From Bacillota bacterium (lineage in GTDB: Bacteria; Bacillota; UBA4882; UBA10575): a stretch of DNA of 64,000 nt. The notes below the pieces were generated by a model. It ran no database searches, was not told the origin of the DNA, and saw nothing but the letters and a program-made list of their open reading frames with translations. The stretch's first letter is position 1. Each line of letters begins with the position of its first letter. Where the stretch lies: assembly GCA_012839115.1 (NCBI GenBank), contig DUNX01000074.1:17903-81902 (forward strand). The letters are read 5' to 3'. Made by a program: the position numbers and the translations under genes. Positions 24,819-33,805 of this stretch are shown one piece after another.

Positions 24819-25757
24819 ATGGACCCTGTTGTTCATATTCCAGTTTTACCCGGAGAAGTCATGAGGTATCTCTCCCCGGCAGCAGGTGAAGTCTTTGTTG
24901 ACGGCACCATCGGTCTGGGCGGCCATGCCTCGCTGCTTGCCGGGAAATTGGGTCCTTCAGGCACTCTCCTTGGGATCGACCTGGATGCATCAGCCCTGGC
25001 CAAGGCCGGGGAAAATTTATCTTTTTTCCCCGGACGTTTAATTCTCCGGCAAGGGAACTACCGGGATCTCCCAGTTTTTCTTGAGGAAGAAGGGTTGCCT
25101 GCTCCCGACGGTATTCTTCTCGACCTCGGGGTCTCCTCATTACAGCTGGACCGGGGGAACAGGGGCTTTTCTTACTGGGAAGATGCGCCTTTGGATATGC
25201 GGATGGATCCTTCGCAAAATTTTACCGCCGCAGACCTGGTGAACAGGGCCAGCCGGGAAGAGTTGTGCCGGATCATCCGGAAATACGGGGAAGAACCCTG
25301 GGCGGCAAGGATCAGTCAATTTATCGTCAATGAACGGCGGAAAAACCCGATTTTAACCACCCACCACCTGGTGAAGGTGATTAAGGCGGCGGTTCCGGCA
25401 GGAGCCCGCCGGCGGGGCCCGCATCCGGCCCGGCGAACCTTTCAAGCCCTGCGGATTGCTGTCAATAAAGAACTGGAGTCGTTGGAAGCAGGTTTGACGG
25501 CAGGCATCAGGCGCCTGGCTCCCGGGGGGAGAATGGCCGTAATTTCCTTTCATTCCCTTGAAGACCGCCTGGTGAAACAGACCTTTCAAAAAATGGCCCG
25601 TAAGTGCACCTGTCCACCGGGATTCCCGGTTTGTTGTTGCGGCGGTGGCCCCGGGGTTGAGATCCTGACCAGCCGGCCGGTAACACCGTCAGCAGAGGAA
25701 AAAGTGGAAAACCCCAGATCCCGCAGTGCAAAACTGAGGGCCATCCGTAAACTCTAG
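24819..25757 (+). CDS. rsmH: 16S rRNA (cytosine-1402-N4)-methyltransferase RsmH
   Basis: 312 residues, class I SAM methyltransferase (MraW). N-terminal HIPVLPGEVMRYLSPAAGEVFVDGTIGLGGHASLL holds the SAM motif, followed by GILLDLGVSSLQLDRGNRGFSYWEDAPLDMRMD and, near the end, MAVISFHSLEDRLVKQTFQ. The ATG at 24819 lies 12 bases after AGGAGG; the ATG at 24811 is in another frame. Second gene of the dcw cluster. Confidence 0.96.
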   Translation: MDPVVHIPVLPGEVMRYLSPAAGEVFVDGTIGLGGHASLLAGKLGPSGTLLGIDLDASALAKAGENLSFFPGRLILRQGNYRDLPVFLEEEGLPAPDGILLDLGVSSLQLDRGNRGFSYWEDAPLDMRMDPSQNFTAADLVNRASREELCRIIRKYGEEPWAARISQFIVNERRKNPILTTHHLVKVIKAAVPAGARRRGPHPARRTFQALRIAVNKELESLEAGLTAGIRRLAPGGRMAVISFHSLEDRLVKQTFQKMARKCTCPPGFPVCCCGGGPGVEILTSRPVTPSAEEKVENPRSRSAKLRAIRKL

Positions 25758-25788
25758 ATGGTCTACCACCGGATGAGGAGGCATAAAA

Positions 25789-26367
25789 ATGTTAGCAGCG
25801 GCAAAGAATGGAGAGACGTATCGTACGCACCCGTATGCATCGTCGTACACGCACGCACGTGCACATGTGGGTACACACGCAGAATACGCACGCGTTCAGG
25901 GGGCGAACTTGGCTCCGCACAGGGTGAAAAAGATCCGGAAAGTCTACAGGATGAGAATAAACAAAAAGAAACTGCTGACCCGGGTTCGCTTCATCGCGAT
26001 CTTACTCCTTTTGATGGCTGCTAATATTTTGGTCCAGGCTATGCTCGCCCAGACCCAGCACCGGTTGGCGATGGTCCGTGGTGAAATTAGGGAGCTGGAG
26101 AAAGAGATCGGCCGGCTCCAGTATGACCTGGCGTATCTAGGTTCCAGTGAACGGGTTGAAGTTGTGGCCGTTAATGCTCTGGGGATGAAACCCGCAGAAA
26201 ACGACGGCCGGCAGGTGCTGGCATATTCGCCGGCACTTCCGGAAACGCCGGAGATCACCCTGTTCATGCAGGCTCCCCGTTCCTTGGGGGCGGAGAGGGG
26301 AGTGCTGCAAAGGGTGGCGGACTGGTTTTCCGGGGCCGGGCGGGTTATGGCTGTCCCGGGCTATTAA
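25789..26367 (+). CDS. ftsL: FtsL/DivIC-like division protein with CG-tract N-terminus
   Basis: 192 residues. One membrane span at about residues 62-84 (VRFIAILLLLMAANILVQAML) is followed by a coiled coil (RLAMVRGEIRELEKEIGRLQYDLAYL) and GMKPAEND, the usual FtsL layout and position between rsmH and the PBP gene. The first ~45 residues (with THARAHVGTHAEYAR) are encoded by the alternating CG/CA/TG sequence at 25806-25895, which resembles the intergenic tracts rather than a normal FtsL N-terminus. ATG follows AGGAGGCATAAAA. Downstream starts are possible but none has a good ribosome site. Confidence 0.8.
   Translation: MLAAAKNGETYRTHPYASSYTHARAHVGTHAEYARVQGANLAPHRVKKIRKVYRMRINKKKLLTRVRFIAILLLLMAANILVQAMLAQTQHRLAMVRGEIRELEKEIGRLQYDLAYLGSSERVEVVAVNALGMKPAENDGRQVLAYSPALPETPEITLFMQAPRSLGAERGVLQRVADWFSGAGRVMAVPGY
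25806..25895. repeat. Alternating CG/CA/TG tract inside ftsL
   Basis: Runs such as GTATCGTACGCACCCGTATGC and GTACACGCACGCACGTGCAC lie within the first codons of ftsL, in the same style as the non-coding tracts at 23768-23950 and 50331-50440. Confidence 0.75.
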
Positions 26368-26390
26368 AGGGTTTTGGGGGTTATACTGGG

Positions 26391-28514
26391 GTGAATTTGA
26401 AAGGGGTTCTGATTCTAAAGCGAAGAATCACCATCCTTTTTTTGTTGGTCTTTGCTGGTGTCACCGTGTTGACCGGGCGTCTTTTTTTCATCCAGGTCAT
26501 ACGGGCCGGTTATTACCAGCAAATAGCTGAAGACCAGCGTTTACGGGATATTCCCTTACAACCCAAACGGGGGGTTATTTTCGACCGTAATCACCGGCCT
26601 ATGGCCATGAGTTTTGATGCCGACTGTATCTACGCAATCCCGGCACAGGTCAAAGAATCGAGAGAAACGGCAAAGATTGTCGCCGGGATTTTGAATATGC
26701 CCGAGAAAAAGGTTTATAATCTCCTCACACGGAATCTCTCCTTTGTCTGGCTACAGATGAAAGCCACCCCGGAAGAAGCGGAGTTGATCCGCCAAGCCCG
26801 CCTGCCGGGGATCAAGGTGATCCCAAAAGCGCAACGGTTTTATCCCCAGGGGAAACTGGCCGCCCAGGTTTTGGGGTTTGTTGGCATTGACAATCAGGGC
26901 CTGGAAGGACTGGAAAGGTTTTACGATACACACCTGCGGGGCATTCCCGGAAGCCAACAGGCGGAATTTGACTCCCGGGGGCAGAGTATTCCTTTGGGAG
27001 AACGGCGCTACATCCCGCCCCAGGACGGGGCCAGCATCGTTCTGACAATCGACGATCGCATTCAACACATTGCCGAACGGGAATTGGAAAAAGCCGTTTT
27101 GGAGCAGGGGGCGAAACGCGGGACGATTATTGTTATGGACCCCATGAACGGGGAGATTCTGGCCATGGCTTCGTTCCCCGGGTTTGATCCCAACAACTAT
27201 CAGGAGTACCCGGCCGCCCTCTGGCGGAACTGGCCGGTAACCGACCAGTATGAGCCGGGATCTACCTTTAAGATCCTTACCGCCGCCGCTGCTTTGGAAG
27301 AGGGGATTGTCCGGCGGAACTCGGAGTTCTTTGATCCCGGTTATATAATGGTTGATAAAACCCGCTTGAGCTGCTGGCGGGCTGGCGGCCACGGCCGGCA
27401 GACTTTCCTTGAAGCCACAGAAAATTCTTGCAATCCCGTCTTCGCCACTTTAGCTTTACGCCTGGGGAAAGAGAAATTCTTCTCCTACCTGGAGGCTTTT
27501 GGCTTCGGCGCCCGCAGCGGCATCGATTTTCCCGGTGAAGGTCGGGGGATCGTCCCCCCGTTGGCACGGGTGAAAAATGTCGAATTGGCAACGTTCGGTT
27601 TTGGCCAGGGAATCTCCGTTACTCCTCTCCAATTGATCCAGGCCTTGTCGGTAATTGCCAACGGTGGTTATTTCCTCCAACCCCGGCTGGTCCGGGAAGT
27701 CCGTTCCCCCGAAGGAAAAGTGGTGGAAAAATACGAAAAGAAGGTAATCCGCAGGGTGCTCTCGCAAGAAACCGCCAAAGAAACCGCTTTGCTCCTGGAA
27801 TCCGTGGTTAAGCATGGGTCGGGGAACCGGGCGCAGATCCCCGGTTACCGGGTGGCGGGGAAAACCGGTACCGCCCAAAAACCGGTGGGCGGCGCCTACG
27901 GGGCAGAACGCGTGGCTTCGTTTTTGGGTTTCAGCCCGGTGGAGAACCCCCGGGTGGCGGCTGTGGTTATCTTTGATGAACCGCAGGGACCGGTTAAGTA
28001 CGGGGGGGTGATTGCCGCTCCGGTATTTGCCGCCGTAGTCCGTGATACCCTTTACTATCTGGGCGTACCCCCGGAAGTCCCCCAAAAGCAAACAAGCCCG
28101 GAAGGAGCCCCGCGGGAGGAGACCGTGCTCAGGTCTGTCCCCAATCTACTCCGCCTTACGCGGGGGGAAGCCAGAAGGATCCTTACCCGCACCAATCTTT
28201 CTTGGCGGGAATTGGGAGAAGGAGATTACGTAATGGAGCAGAATCCTAAAGCAGGGGCGATGGTGCCGCCAGGAACAACGATTCTCCTTTATTACAATGA
28301 AAAGGCAAAGTACAATGTGAAGAATGAGCCATTGGTTCTGGTACCCGATCTGACCGGGCTCTCGGTGGAAAAGGCCGGCAAGGTCTTAAAGGAGATGGGC
28401 TTAAAAATGGTTCCCCACGGCGCCGGTCTGGCGGTAAAGCAGGTTCCGGCGGCCGGAACCCGCTTAAGTTTGGGTATGACAGTTAACGTTTATTTCCTGG
28501 AAGTTGGAATGTAG
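26391..28514 (+). CDS. Class B penicillin-binding protein (SpoVD/FtsI/PBP2 type) with two PASTA domains
   Basis: Peptidoglycan transpeptidase, 707 residues. One N-terminal membrane anchor (ITILFLLVFAGVTVLTGRLFF), a dimerisation domain (DIPLQPKRGVIFDRNHRPMA), and a transpeptidase domain with STFK (YEPGSTFKIL) near residue 292, SCN (TENSCNP) and KTGTA (VAGKTGTAQK) near 490. Two PASTA repeats close the protein (RSVPNLLRLTRGEARRIL ... and VPDLTGLSVEKAGKVLKEMG ...). The dcw position between ftsL and murE is that of pbpB/spoVD; which of the two roles it plays cannot be decided. GTG start at 26391. Confidence 0.93.
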   Translation: MNLKGVLILKRRITILFLLVFAGVTVLTGRLFFIQVIRAGYYQQIAEDQRLRDIPLQPKRGVIFDRNHRPMAMSFDADCIYAIPAQVKESRETAKIVAGILNMPEKKVYNLLTRNLSFVWLQMKATPEEAELIRQARLPGIKVIPKAQRFYPQGKLAAQVLGFVGIDNQGLEGLERFYDTHLRGIPGSQQAEFDSRGQSIPLGERRYIPPQDGASIVLTIDDRIQHIAERELEKAVLEQGAKRGTIIVMDPMNGEILAMASFPGFDPNNYQEYPAALWRNWPVTDQYEPGSTFKILTAAAALEEGIVRRNSEFFDPGYIMVDKTRLSCWRAGGHGRQTFLEATENSCNPVFATLALRLGKEKFFSYLEAFGFGARSGIDFPGEGRGIVPPLARVKNVELATFGFGQGISVTPLQLIQALSVIANGGYFLQPRLVREVRSPEGKVVEKYEKKVIRRVLSQETAKETALLLESVVKHGSGNRAQIPGYRVAGKTGTAQKPVGGAYGAERVASFLGFSPVENPRVAAVVIFDEPQGPVKYGGVIAAPVFAAVVRDTLYYLGVPPEVPQKQTSPEGAPREETVLRSVPNLLRLTRGEARRILTRTNLSWRELGEGDYVMEQNPKAGAMVPPGTTILLYYNEKAKYNVKNEPLVLVPDLTGLSVEKAGKVLKEMGLKMVPHGAGLAVKQVPAAGTRLSLGMTVNVYFLEVGM

Positions 28515-28648
28515 TAGGCCCTGTGCAGGAGAAATAGCGGAGGAGCCTTCCATGCTTTTCCCGTAGCGGTTTTCGTCTCTGTACGGAAACCCACTCATAA
28601 AATGCTAAATTGTGGTAAAGATATATACGGAAATCGGGTGTGGTCGGT

Positions 28649-30157
28649 ATGAAGCTAAAAGTTTTACTGGAGCAACTGCCGGTTGTGGAGTTCCGGGGCG
28701 ACGCGGAGGTTGAGATCACCTCGGTAGAATATGACTCACGGCAGGTCTCCCCGGGTGCGCTCTTTATCGCCCTGCGCGGGAGCAGGGCCGATGGCCATGA
28801 CTATTTACGGGAGGCGGTGGCCCGTGGCGCCGTCGCCGTTCTGGCCGAAGAGCCCAGAGGGGTGGAAAAGACGGCCAACCTTATTTTGGTGGAAGACACC
28901 CGGAAGCTCCTGCCTGCCATCGGCCGGATTTTTTATGATGATCCCGCCGCCCGTTTGCAGTTGTTGGGGGTGGTAGGTACCAACGGGAAGACTACCTCCA
29001 CTTTTTTTCTCCGTTCGATCCTGGAAGCGGCTGACCGGCCAACGGGGTTGGTCGGAACCATCCATCATCTTTTTGGCGGGAAGGCCGAAACCTCCGGTAA
29101 TACCACCCCCGGCCCCCTGGACCTGCAGCGCCTTTTTGCCGGGATGCACAAAGCGGGAATAGAAAGTGTGGTAATGGAGGTTTCCTCCCACGCCCTGGCC
29201 TTGGGGCGAGTGGCAGGGCTGACCTTTGCCGGAGGGATTTTTACCAACATCACCCCGGATCACCTGGATTTTCACAGGAGTTTTGACGAGTATTTACAGG
29301 TAAAGACCGGCTTTTTTACGCATCTCCCTCCGGAAGCCCCGGCGGTGATTAATATTGATGACCCCCACGGCCGGTATATTTTGGACCGGACAAGCGGACG
29401 GAAGTTCACCTACGGCCTTTCGCCGGCGGCCTTAATCCGCGCGGAAGAAATAGAGATGACTATGAAGGGCAGTGCTTTTTCGGCTACTACGCCCTGGGGG
29501 AAAAGGCGCATAAACTTGAAGTTACCCGGGAGGTTCAATATTTATAATGCCCTGGGCGCTTTAGGCCTGGCCCTGGCTTTAGGCGTGGACTTGGAAACAG
29601 CCGGCCAGGGGCTGGAAAAGTTGACCGGGGTTCCCGGGCGTTTTCAATTAATCCCGGGGGCGGACGATTTCTCGGTAGTGGTGGATTATGCCCACACCCC
29701 CGACGGCCTTGAGAACCTTTTGCGGACGGCGCGGGCTCTGACGAATAACAGGTTATTGGTGGTTTTTGGTTGCGGCGGCGACCGTGACCGGGGTAAACGT
29801 CCGGAAATGGGCAGGATTGCCGCGCGCCTTTCTGATCTGGCCATTATTACCAGTGATAACCCGCGTTCGGAAGACCCAGTGGAGATTGCCAGGGAAATCG
29901 AGGGCGGTTTCCGGGCGGAGGCGCGGGCGTTAGGACGCGATTCGGTCCAAAGCTGCAGGGTGATTATTGACCGGCAGGAAGCGATCCGGGAGGCGGTTTT
30001 TACCGCCCGCCCCGGAGATATGCTGGTCATAGCAGGAAAAGGCCATGAAAACCGCCAGATCTTTCATGACCGGACGGCGCCTTTTGATGACCGGGAAGTG
30101 GCAGCCGCCGCACTACGCGCACGGGCGCAGGGGTTAAAGGAGAGAGTAGATGGCTGA
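28649..30157 (+). CDS. murE: UDP-MurNAc-tripeptide synthetase MurE
   Basis: ATP-dependent Mur ligase adding the third residue (probably meso-diaminopimelate) to UDP-MurNAc-L-Ala-D-Glu; 502 residues. P-loop GVVGTNGKTTSTFFLRSIL at about 110-128, the central domain with EVSSHALALGRVAG and TNITPDHLDFHRSFDEYLQVK, and the C-terminal domain with VVDYAHTPDGLENLL, FGCGGDRDRGKRPEMG and the diaminopimelate-type signature SDNPRSEDP. ATG at 28649 is preferred to the GTG at 28640. murF starts 8 bases before its stop codon ends. Confidence 0.96.
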   Translation: MKLKVLLEQLPVVEFRGDAEVEITSVEYDSRQVSPGALFIALRGSRADGHDYLREAVARGAVAVLAEEPRGVEKTANLILVEDTRKLLPAIGRIFYDDPAARLQLLGVVGTNGKTTSTFFLRSILEAADRPTGLVGTIHHLFGGKAETSGNTTPGPLDLQRLFAGMHKAGIESVVMEVSSHALALGRVAGLTFAGGIFTNITPDHLDFHRSFDEYLQVKTGFFTHLPPEAPAVINIDDPHGRYILDRTSGRKFTYGLSPAALIRAEEIEMTMKGSAFSATTPWGKRRINLKLPGRFNIYNALGALGLALALGVDLETAGQGLEKLTGVPGRFQLIPGADDFSVVVDYAHTPDGLENLLRTARALTNNRLLVVFGCGGDRDRGKRPEMGRIAARLSDLAIITSDNPRSEDPVEIAREIEGGFRAEARALGRDSVQSCRVIIDRQEAIREAVFTARPGDMLVIAGKGHENRQIFHDRTAPFDDREVAAAALRARAQGLKERVDG

Positions 30158-31565
30158 GTTTACCGTCGATGAGATCCTCGAAGCAACCGGAGGAAAGCTT
30201 TTGGCCGGCAAACCCGGCGCCCGCGCTTCCGGCGTGGGGACGGACAGCCGGAACATCCAGCCGGGAGAAGTCTTTTTTGCTCTCCGGGGTGAAAAATATG
30301 ACGGGCATGATTTTACGGCCCAGGCAGCGGCCGGCGGCGCCGGCGTCCTGGTGGTGGAGGAAAAACCGGAGATTGCTTTCCCGCCCGGGGTAGCAGTGGT
30401 CCAGGTGGCGGATACCCTGGAGGCGCTGGGGAAGCTCGCCGCCTGGCACCGGCAGCGGTTTTCCATACCAGTAATCGGGGTCACGGGCAGCAACGGGAAA
30501 ACCACCACCAAAGAGCTTCTCGCCGCTCTTTTGGCCCAGAGGTACCGGGTGGTAAAAAATGCCATGAACTATAATAATGAGATCGGATTGCCTTTGACTT
30601 TATTGACGGTGGACAGTGATACGGAAGTTATCATCCTGGAAATGGGGATGCGCGGGGAAGGGCAGATTGCTTACTTAGCCAGGATCGCCCGCCCGACAGC
30701 GGGTGTGATCACCAATGTCGGCCACAGCCATCTTGAACTTCTGGGTTCCCAGGAAGCCATCGCCCGGGCGAAGGGGGAACTCATTGCCGCCCTGCCCCGG
30801 AAGGGGCTGGCGGTTTTGAACGGGGACGACCCGCGGGTGCACACGATGAACCGGCTTTTTCCCGGCGTCTCTCTCTTCTATGGCCTCGAAGCGGACGGGC
30901 TGGATCTCCGGGGAACCGCCCGTCCTGTTACCGGCGGGCAGGAAGTGACGGTTACCGGAAGGTGGGGGGATTTCACCTTCTTCCTTCCTCTCCCCGGCCG
31001 GCACAATACAGCCAATGCCCTGGCCGCAACCACGGTTGCGCTTTCTTTTGGCCTGACCTCCCGGGAGATCGCCACGGGTATGCAGAACCTGCCGCCCCTG
31101 GAAAAAAGGTTGCGGGTTATGGAGAAGTGTGGTTTGACAATTATTGATGACACGTATAACGCCAGCCCCCAGTCGGTTCAAAATGCCCTGGAAGTGCTGG
31201 ACGGTATGGAAGGCAAGCGGAAGATTGCCATTCTCGGCGATATGCTGGAGTTGGGGGAGTTCAGCGCCGGCGCCCACCGGAAAATCGGAGAAATCCTTGG
31301 CGATTATGGCTGCTCGGCTCTTTTTGCCTATGGGCCCAAGTCGGCTGAGACCGCAGCCGCGGCTGCGGCTGCCGGGGTTTTTAGCCGCCATTATCCAGAA
31401 CAGGAAGCCCTGATCCGGGATTTGCAGGCTTATGTGGCCAAGGGCGATATTCTCCTGGTAAAGGGTTCCCGGGGAATGAAGATGGAGAAAGTAATCAAGG
31501 AATTGCTCGAACAATTGGTGTGCGCGCGCGCGCGGGAAAGCTTCAGGGAGGAAGAGAAGAGATGA
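30150..31565 (+). CDS. murF: UDP-MurNAc-tripeptide-D-Ala-D-Ala ligase MurF
   Basis: 471 residues. The N-terminal MurF domain (DEILEATGGKLLAG) is followed by the P-loop GVTGSNGKTTTKELLAALLAQ at about residues 111-131, YNNEIGLPLTLL, TNVGHSHLELLGSQEAIARAKGEL and the C-terminal IIDDTYNASPQSVQNALEVL ... LGDMLELGEFS. It overlaps murE by 8 bases and mraY by 4 bases (ATGA). Its last ~15 codons run through the alternating tract TGTGCGCGCGCGCGCGG (31519-31534), giving an unusual CARARE tail. Confidence 0.96.
   Translation: MAEFTVDEILEATGGKLLAGKPGARASGVGTDSRNIQPGEVFFALRGEKYDGHDFTAQAAAGGAGVLVVEEKPEIAFPPGVAVVQVADTLEALGKLAAWHRQRFSIPVIGVTGSNGKTTTKELLAALLAQRYRVVKNAMNYNNEIGLPLTLLTVDSDTEVIILEMGMRGEGQIAYLARIARPTAGVITNVGHSHLELLGSQEAIARAKGELIAALPRKGLAVLNGDDPRVHTMNRLFPGVSLFYGLEADGLDLRGTARPVTGGQEVTVTGRWGDFTFFLPLPGRHNTANALAATTVALSFGLTSREIATGMQNLPPLEKRLRVMEKCGLTIIDDTYNASPQSVQNALEVLDGMEGKRKIAILGDMLELGEFSAGAHRKIGEILGDYGCSALFAYGPKSAETAAAAAAAGVFSRHYPEQEALIRDLQAYVAKGDILLVKGSRGMKMEKVIKELLEQLVCARARESFREEEKR
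31518..31534. repeat. (CG)n tract in the murF 3' end
   Basis: GTGTGCGCGCGCGCGCG, a pure alternating run of about 17 bases, 28 bases before the mraY start. Confidence 0.8.
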
Positions 31566-32539
31566 AACTGCCATGGATGAATTTTTTTGCCGCGGGGTTA
31601 ACCTCTTTTGCCCTTGTGGTTCTCGCCGGACCTCCTGTCATCAGGTTCCTGAAAAGAATTAAAGCCGGGCAGAATGTGCGGACGGATGCTCCCCGCACCC
31701 ATTATGTCAAATCCGGGACGCCAACGATGGGCGGAGTTTTGATCCTCAGCGGGCTTTTGGCCGGGATCATCGCAGGCACAGGCCGGTCCTGGGACCCGGC
31801 GCTCCGGTGGGCTCTTTTTATTACTTTCGGCTATGGTCTGATTGGTTTTCTTGACGATCTTTTAATCATCATCCGCCGGCGCCCCCTGGGGCTTAAAGCC
31901 AGGCACAAACTGTTTTTCCAGGTATTTTTCGCCGCCCTCTTGAGTATCTATGTCATCAGGTCCGGGGTGATGGAGAGTCTACAGTTCCCCTTCTTTTCCT
32001 GGCGGCTTTCTCTTCTCCATCCCCTGGCGGCTTCGTTCTTTATCATCTTTGTCGTGGTGGGCGCCTCCAATGCGGTCAACTTCACCGACGGACTGGACGG
32101 ATTGGCGGCCGGAAGCTGTGTCACCGCCGGCCTGGTCATGGGTGTTTTAGCCGTTCTCCAGGGTGAGACGGGGCTGGGGATTTTTGCCGTTGCCCTGGCC
32201 GGCGCTTGTGCGGGCTTTATCTGGTTCAACTGCCCACCGGCCCAGGTTTTTATGGGTGATACCGGTTCCCTGGCTTTGGGCGCGGCTTTGGGAGCGGTGG
32301 GGGTCCTTTCCGGAACCGCCCTCTTTCTCCCGGTGGCCGGCGGGATCTTTGTTGCCGAAGTCCTTTCCGTTATTATTCAGGTGCTTTCTTTCCGGTTGAC
32401 CGGGAAAAGGGTCTTCCGGATGAGCCCATTGCATCACCATTACGAATTGGGGGGAATGGTCGAAAGCAAAGTGGTGATCAGATTCTGGCTTGTCGGGATC
32501 CTTTTGGCCTTGCTGGCGCTGGCGGGTTACAAACCATAA
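31562..32539 (+). CDS. mraY: Phospho-N-acetylmuramoyl-pentapeptide transferase MraY
   Basis: Integral membrane enzyme making lipid I, 325 residues, about ten spans. Family motifs: GTPTMGGVLIL near residue 53, FGYGLIGFLDDLLII (catalytic Asp pair) near residue 94, NAVNFTDGLDGLAAG near 170, and FMGDTGSLALGAALG followed by RMSPLHHHYELGG. ATG at 31562 behind GGAGGAAGAGAAG overlaps the murF stop as ATGA. murD, which usually follows, is missing. Confidence 0.96.
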   Translation: MKLPWMNFFAAGLTSFALVVLAGPPVIRFLKRIKAGQNVRTDAPRTHYVKSGTPTMGGVLILSGLLAGIIAGTGRSWDPALRWALFITFGYGLIGFLDDLLIIIRRRPLGLKARHKLFFQVFFAALLSIYVIRSGVMESLQFPFFSWRLSLLHPLAASFFIIFVVVGASNAVNFTDGLDGLAAGSCVTAGLVMGVLAVLQGETGLGIFAVALAGACAGFIWFNCPPAQVFMGDTGSLALGAALGAVGVLSGTALFLPVAGGIFVAEVLSVIIQVLSFRLTGKRVFRMSPLHHHYELGGMVESKVVIRFWLVGILLALLALAGYKP

Positions 32540-32557
32540 GCATCCGGGGGTGAGGTT

Positions 32558-33658
32558 GTGAAAAAACAGGGACCGGATCTTCTGCTCTTGTTAACCACCA
32601 TTTTTTTGCTGGTTATTGGCGTAATTCTGGTTACCAGTGCCAGTGCCCCCAGGGCTTTAAGCCAGACCGGCGGGAAAGACCCGTTTTTTTATGGGAAAAG
32701 GCAGGCTGTCTACGCCTTGCTTGGGTTTCTCCTGCTCTTGGCCACACTGCGGGTGGATTATCGCCGGCTGCGCAGGTTCACCGGGCTTTTTGCCTTTTTG
32801 GCGCCCCTTTTTTTACTGGTTGTCCTTTTCGTCGGTGAAGAGATTCAAGGAGCACGGCGGTGGGTTAATTTAGGCCTTTTTACCTTTCAGCCTTCGGAGT
32901 TCGCCAAATTGTCTTTAGTCTTTGTTCTCGCCCATTACCTTGCGGAGTTGGGTTCCGGAATAAGAAACCTTGTTACCGGGATCTTACTGCCACTGGTTTA
33001 TACAGGCATCATTGGCCTGTTGATTATCTTGGAACCGGATCTTGGCACCATGGTAGTGGTCTTCGGGATCTTCTTTATTATGCTCTTTGCGGCCGGCGCC
33101 CGTCTTTTCCATCTTTTCCTGGTTGGGCTTTTTGGGGCCGGAGCCGGTGTTGGGCTAATTCTCAAAGAGCCCTATCGCCTGCGGCGGTTATTCTCCTTTC
33201 TTGACCCGGCGAGTGACCCGACAGGGGACGGGTGGCAGATTAACCAGGGTTTGATGGCCCTTGGTTCCGGCGGGCTTTTCGGTGTCGGGCTGGGACGGAG
33301 CAGGCAAAAATTCTTTTATCTCCCGGAATCCCATGCGGATTATATCTTTGCCATCATCGGCGAAGAGTTGGGGCTCATTGGGACCATATTTCTCTTGTTC
33401 CTGTTTTTTATAGTCGCCTGGCGGGGTTATAAAATCGCCCTGACGGCGCCGGATCGTTACGGCAGCCTGTTGGCGGTAGGGATAACTTCATGCATTGTTA
33501 TTCAGGCTTTGATCAATATCGCCGTAGTGACCGCCACCATTCCTACGACCGGAATCACGCTTCCCTTGATTAGTGCCGGCGGTTCCTCATTATGGATTAC
33601 CCTCATCTCCATCGGCATTTTATTGAATATTTCGAAAGAAACAGGTGGAAGCGGTTAA
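32558..33658 (+). CDS. FtsW/SpoVE-type SEDS peptidoglycan polymerase
   Basis: Membrane glycosyltransferase of the SEDS family, 366 residues, about ten spans. Motifs: ARRWVNLGLFTFQPSEFAKLSLV near residue 95, EPDLGTMVV, INQGLMALGSGGLFGVGLGRSRQKFFYLPESHADYIFAIIGEELG and TGITLPLISAGGSSLW near the end. It works with the class B PBP encoded upstream. Either FtsW (division) or SpoVE (spore cortex) is possible; both occur in this position. GTG start behind GGGGGTGAGGTT. A GAGCGCGCGCTC palindrome follows its stop. Confidence 0.93.
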   Translation: MKKQGPDLLLLLTTIFLLVIGVILVTSASAPRALSQTGGKDPFFYGKRQAVYALLGFLLLLATLRVDYRRLRRFTGLFAFLAPLFLLVVLFVGEEIQGARRWVNLGLFTFQPSEFAKLSLVFVLAHYLAELGSGIRNLVTGILLPLVYTGIIGLLIILEPDLGTMVVVFGIFFIMLFAAGARLFHLFLVGLFGAGAGVGLILKEPYRLRRLFSFLDPASDPTGDGWQINQGLMALGSGGLFGVGLGRSRQKFFYLPESHADYIFAIIGEELGLIGTIFLLFLFFIVAWRGYKIALTAPDRYGSLLAVGITSCIVIQALINIAVVTATIPTTGITLPLISAGGSSLWITLISIGILLNISKETGGSG

Positions 33659-33670
33659 GAGCGCGCGCTC
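33659..33670. repeat. Perfect CG palindrome GAGCGCGCGCTC
   Basis: A 12-base perfect palindrome immediately after the ftsW stop codon. No gene is seen in the 147-base gap to murA. Confidence 0.75.
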
Positions 33671-33805
33671 TCTCATCCGGGCGAGGACAAGCCTGTTGGC
33701 ATATGCGTCCGGTGTCACTAAAAAACGGATTATGCATAGAATATCTACTGTCTCACGCGGCAACGAAAAAACCAATTGTTGCGGCGGCCTTGGAGGTGAA
33801 AACAG

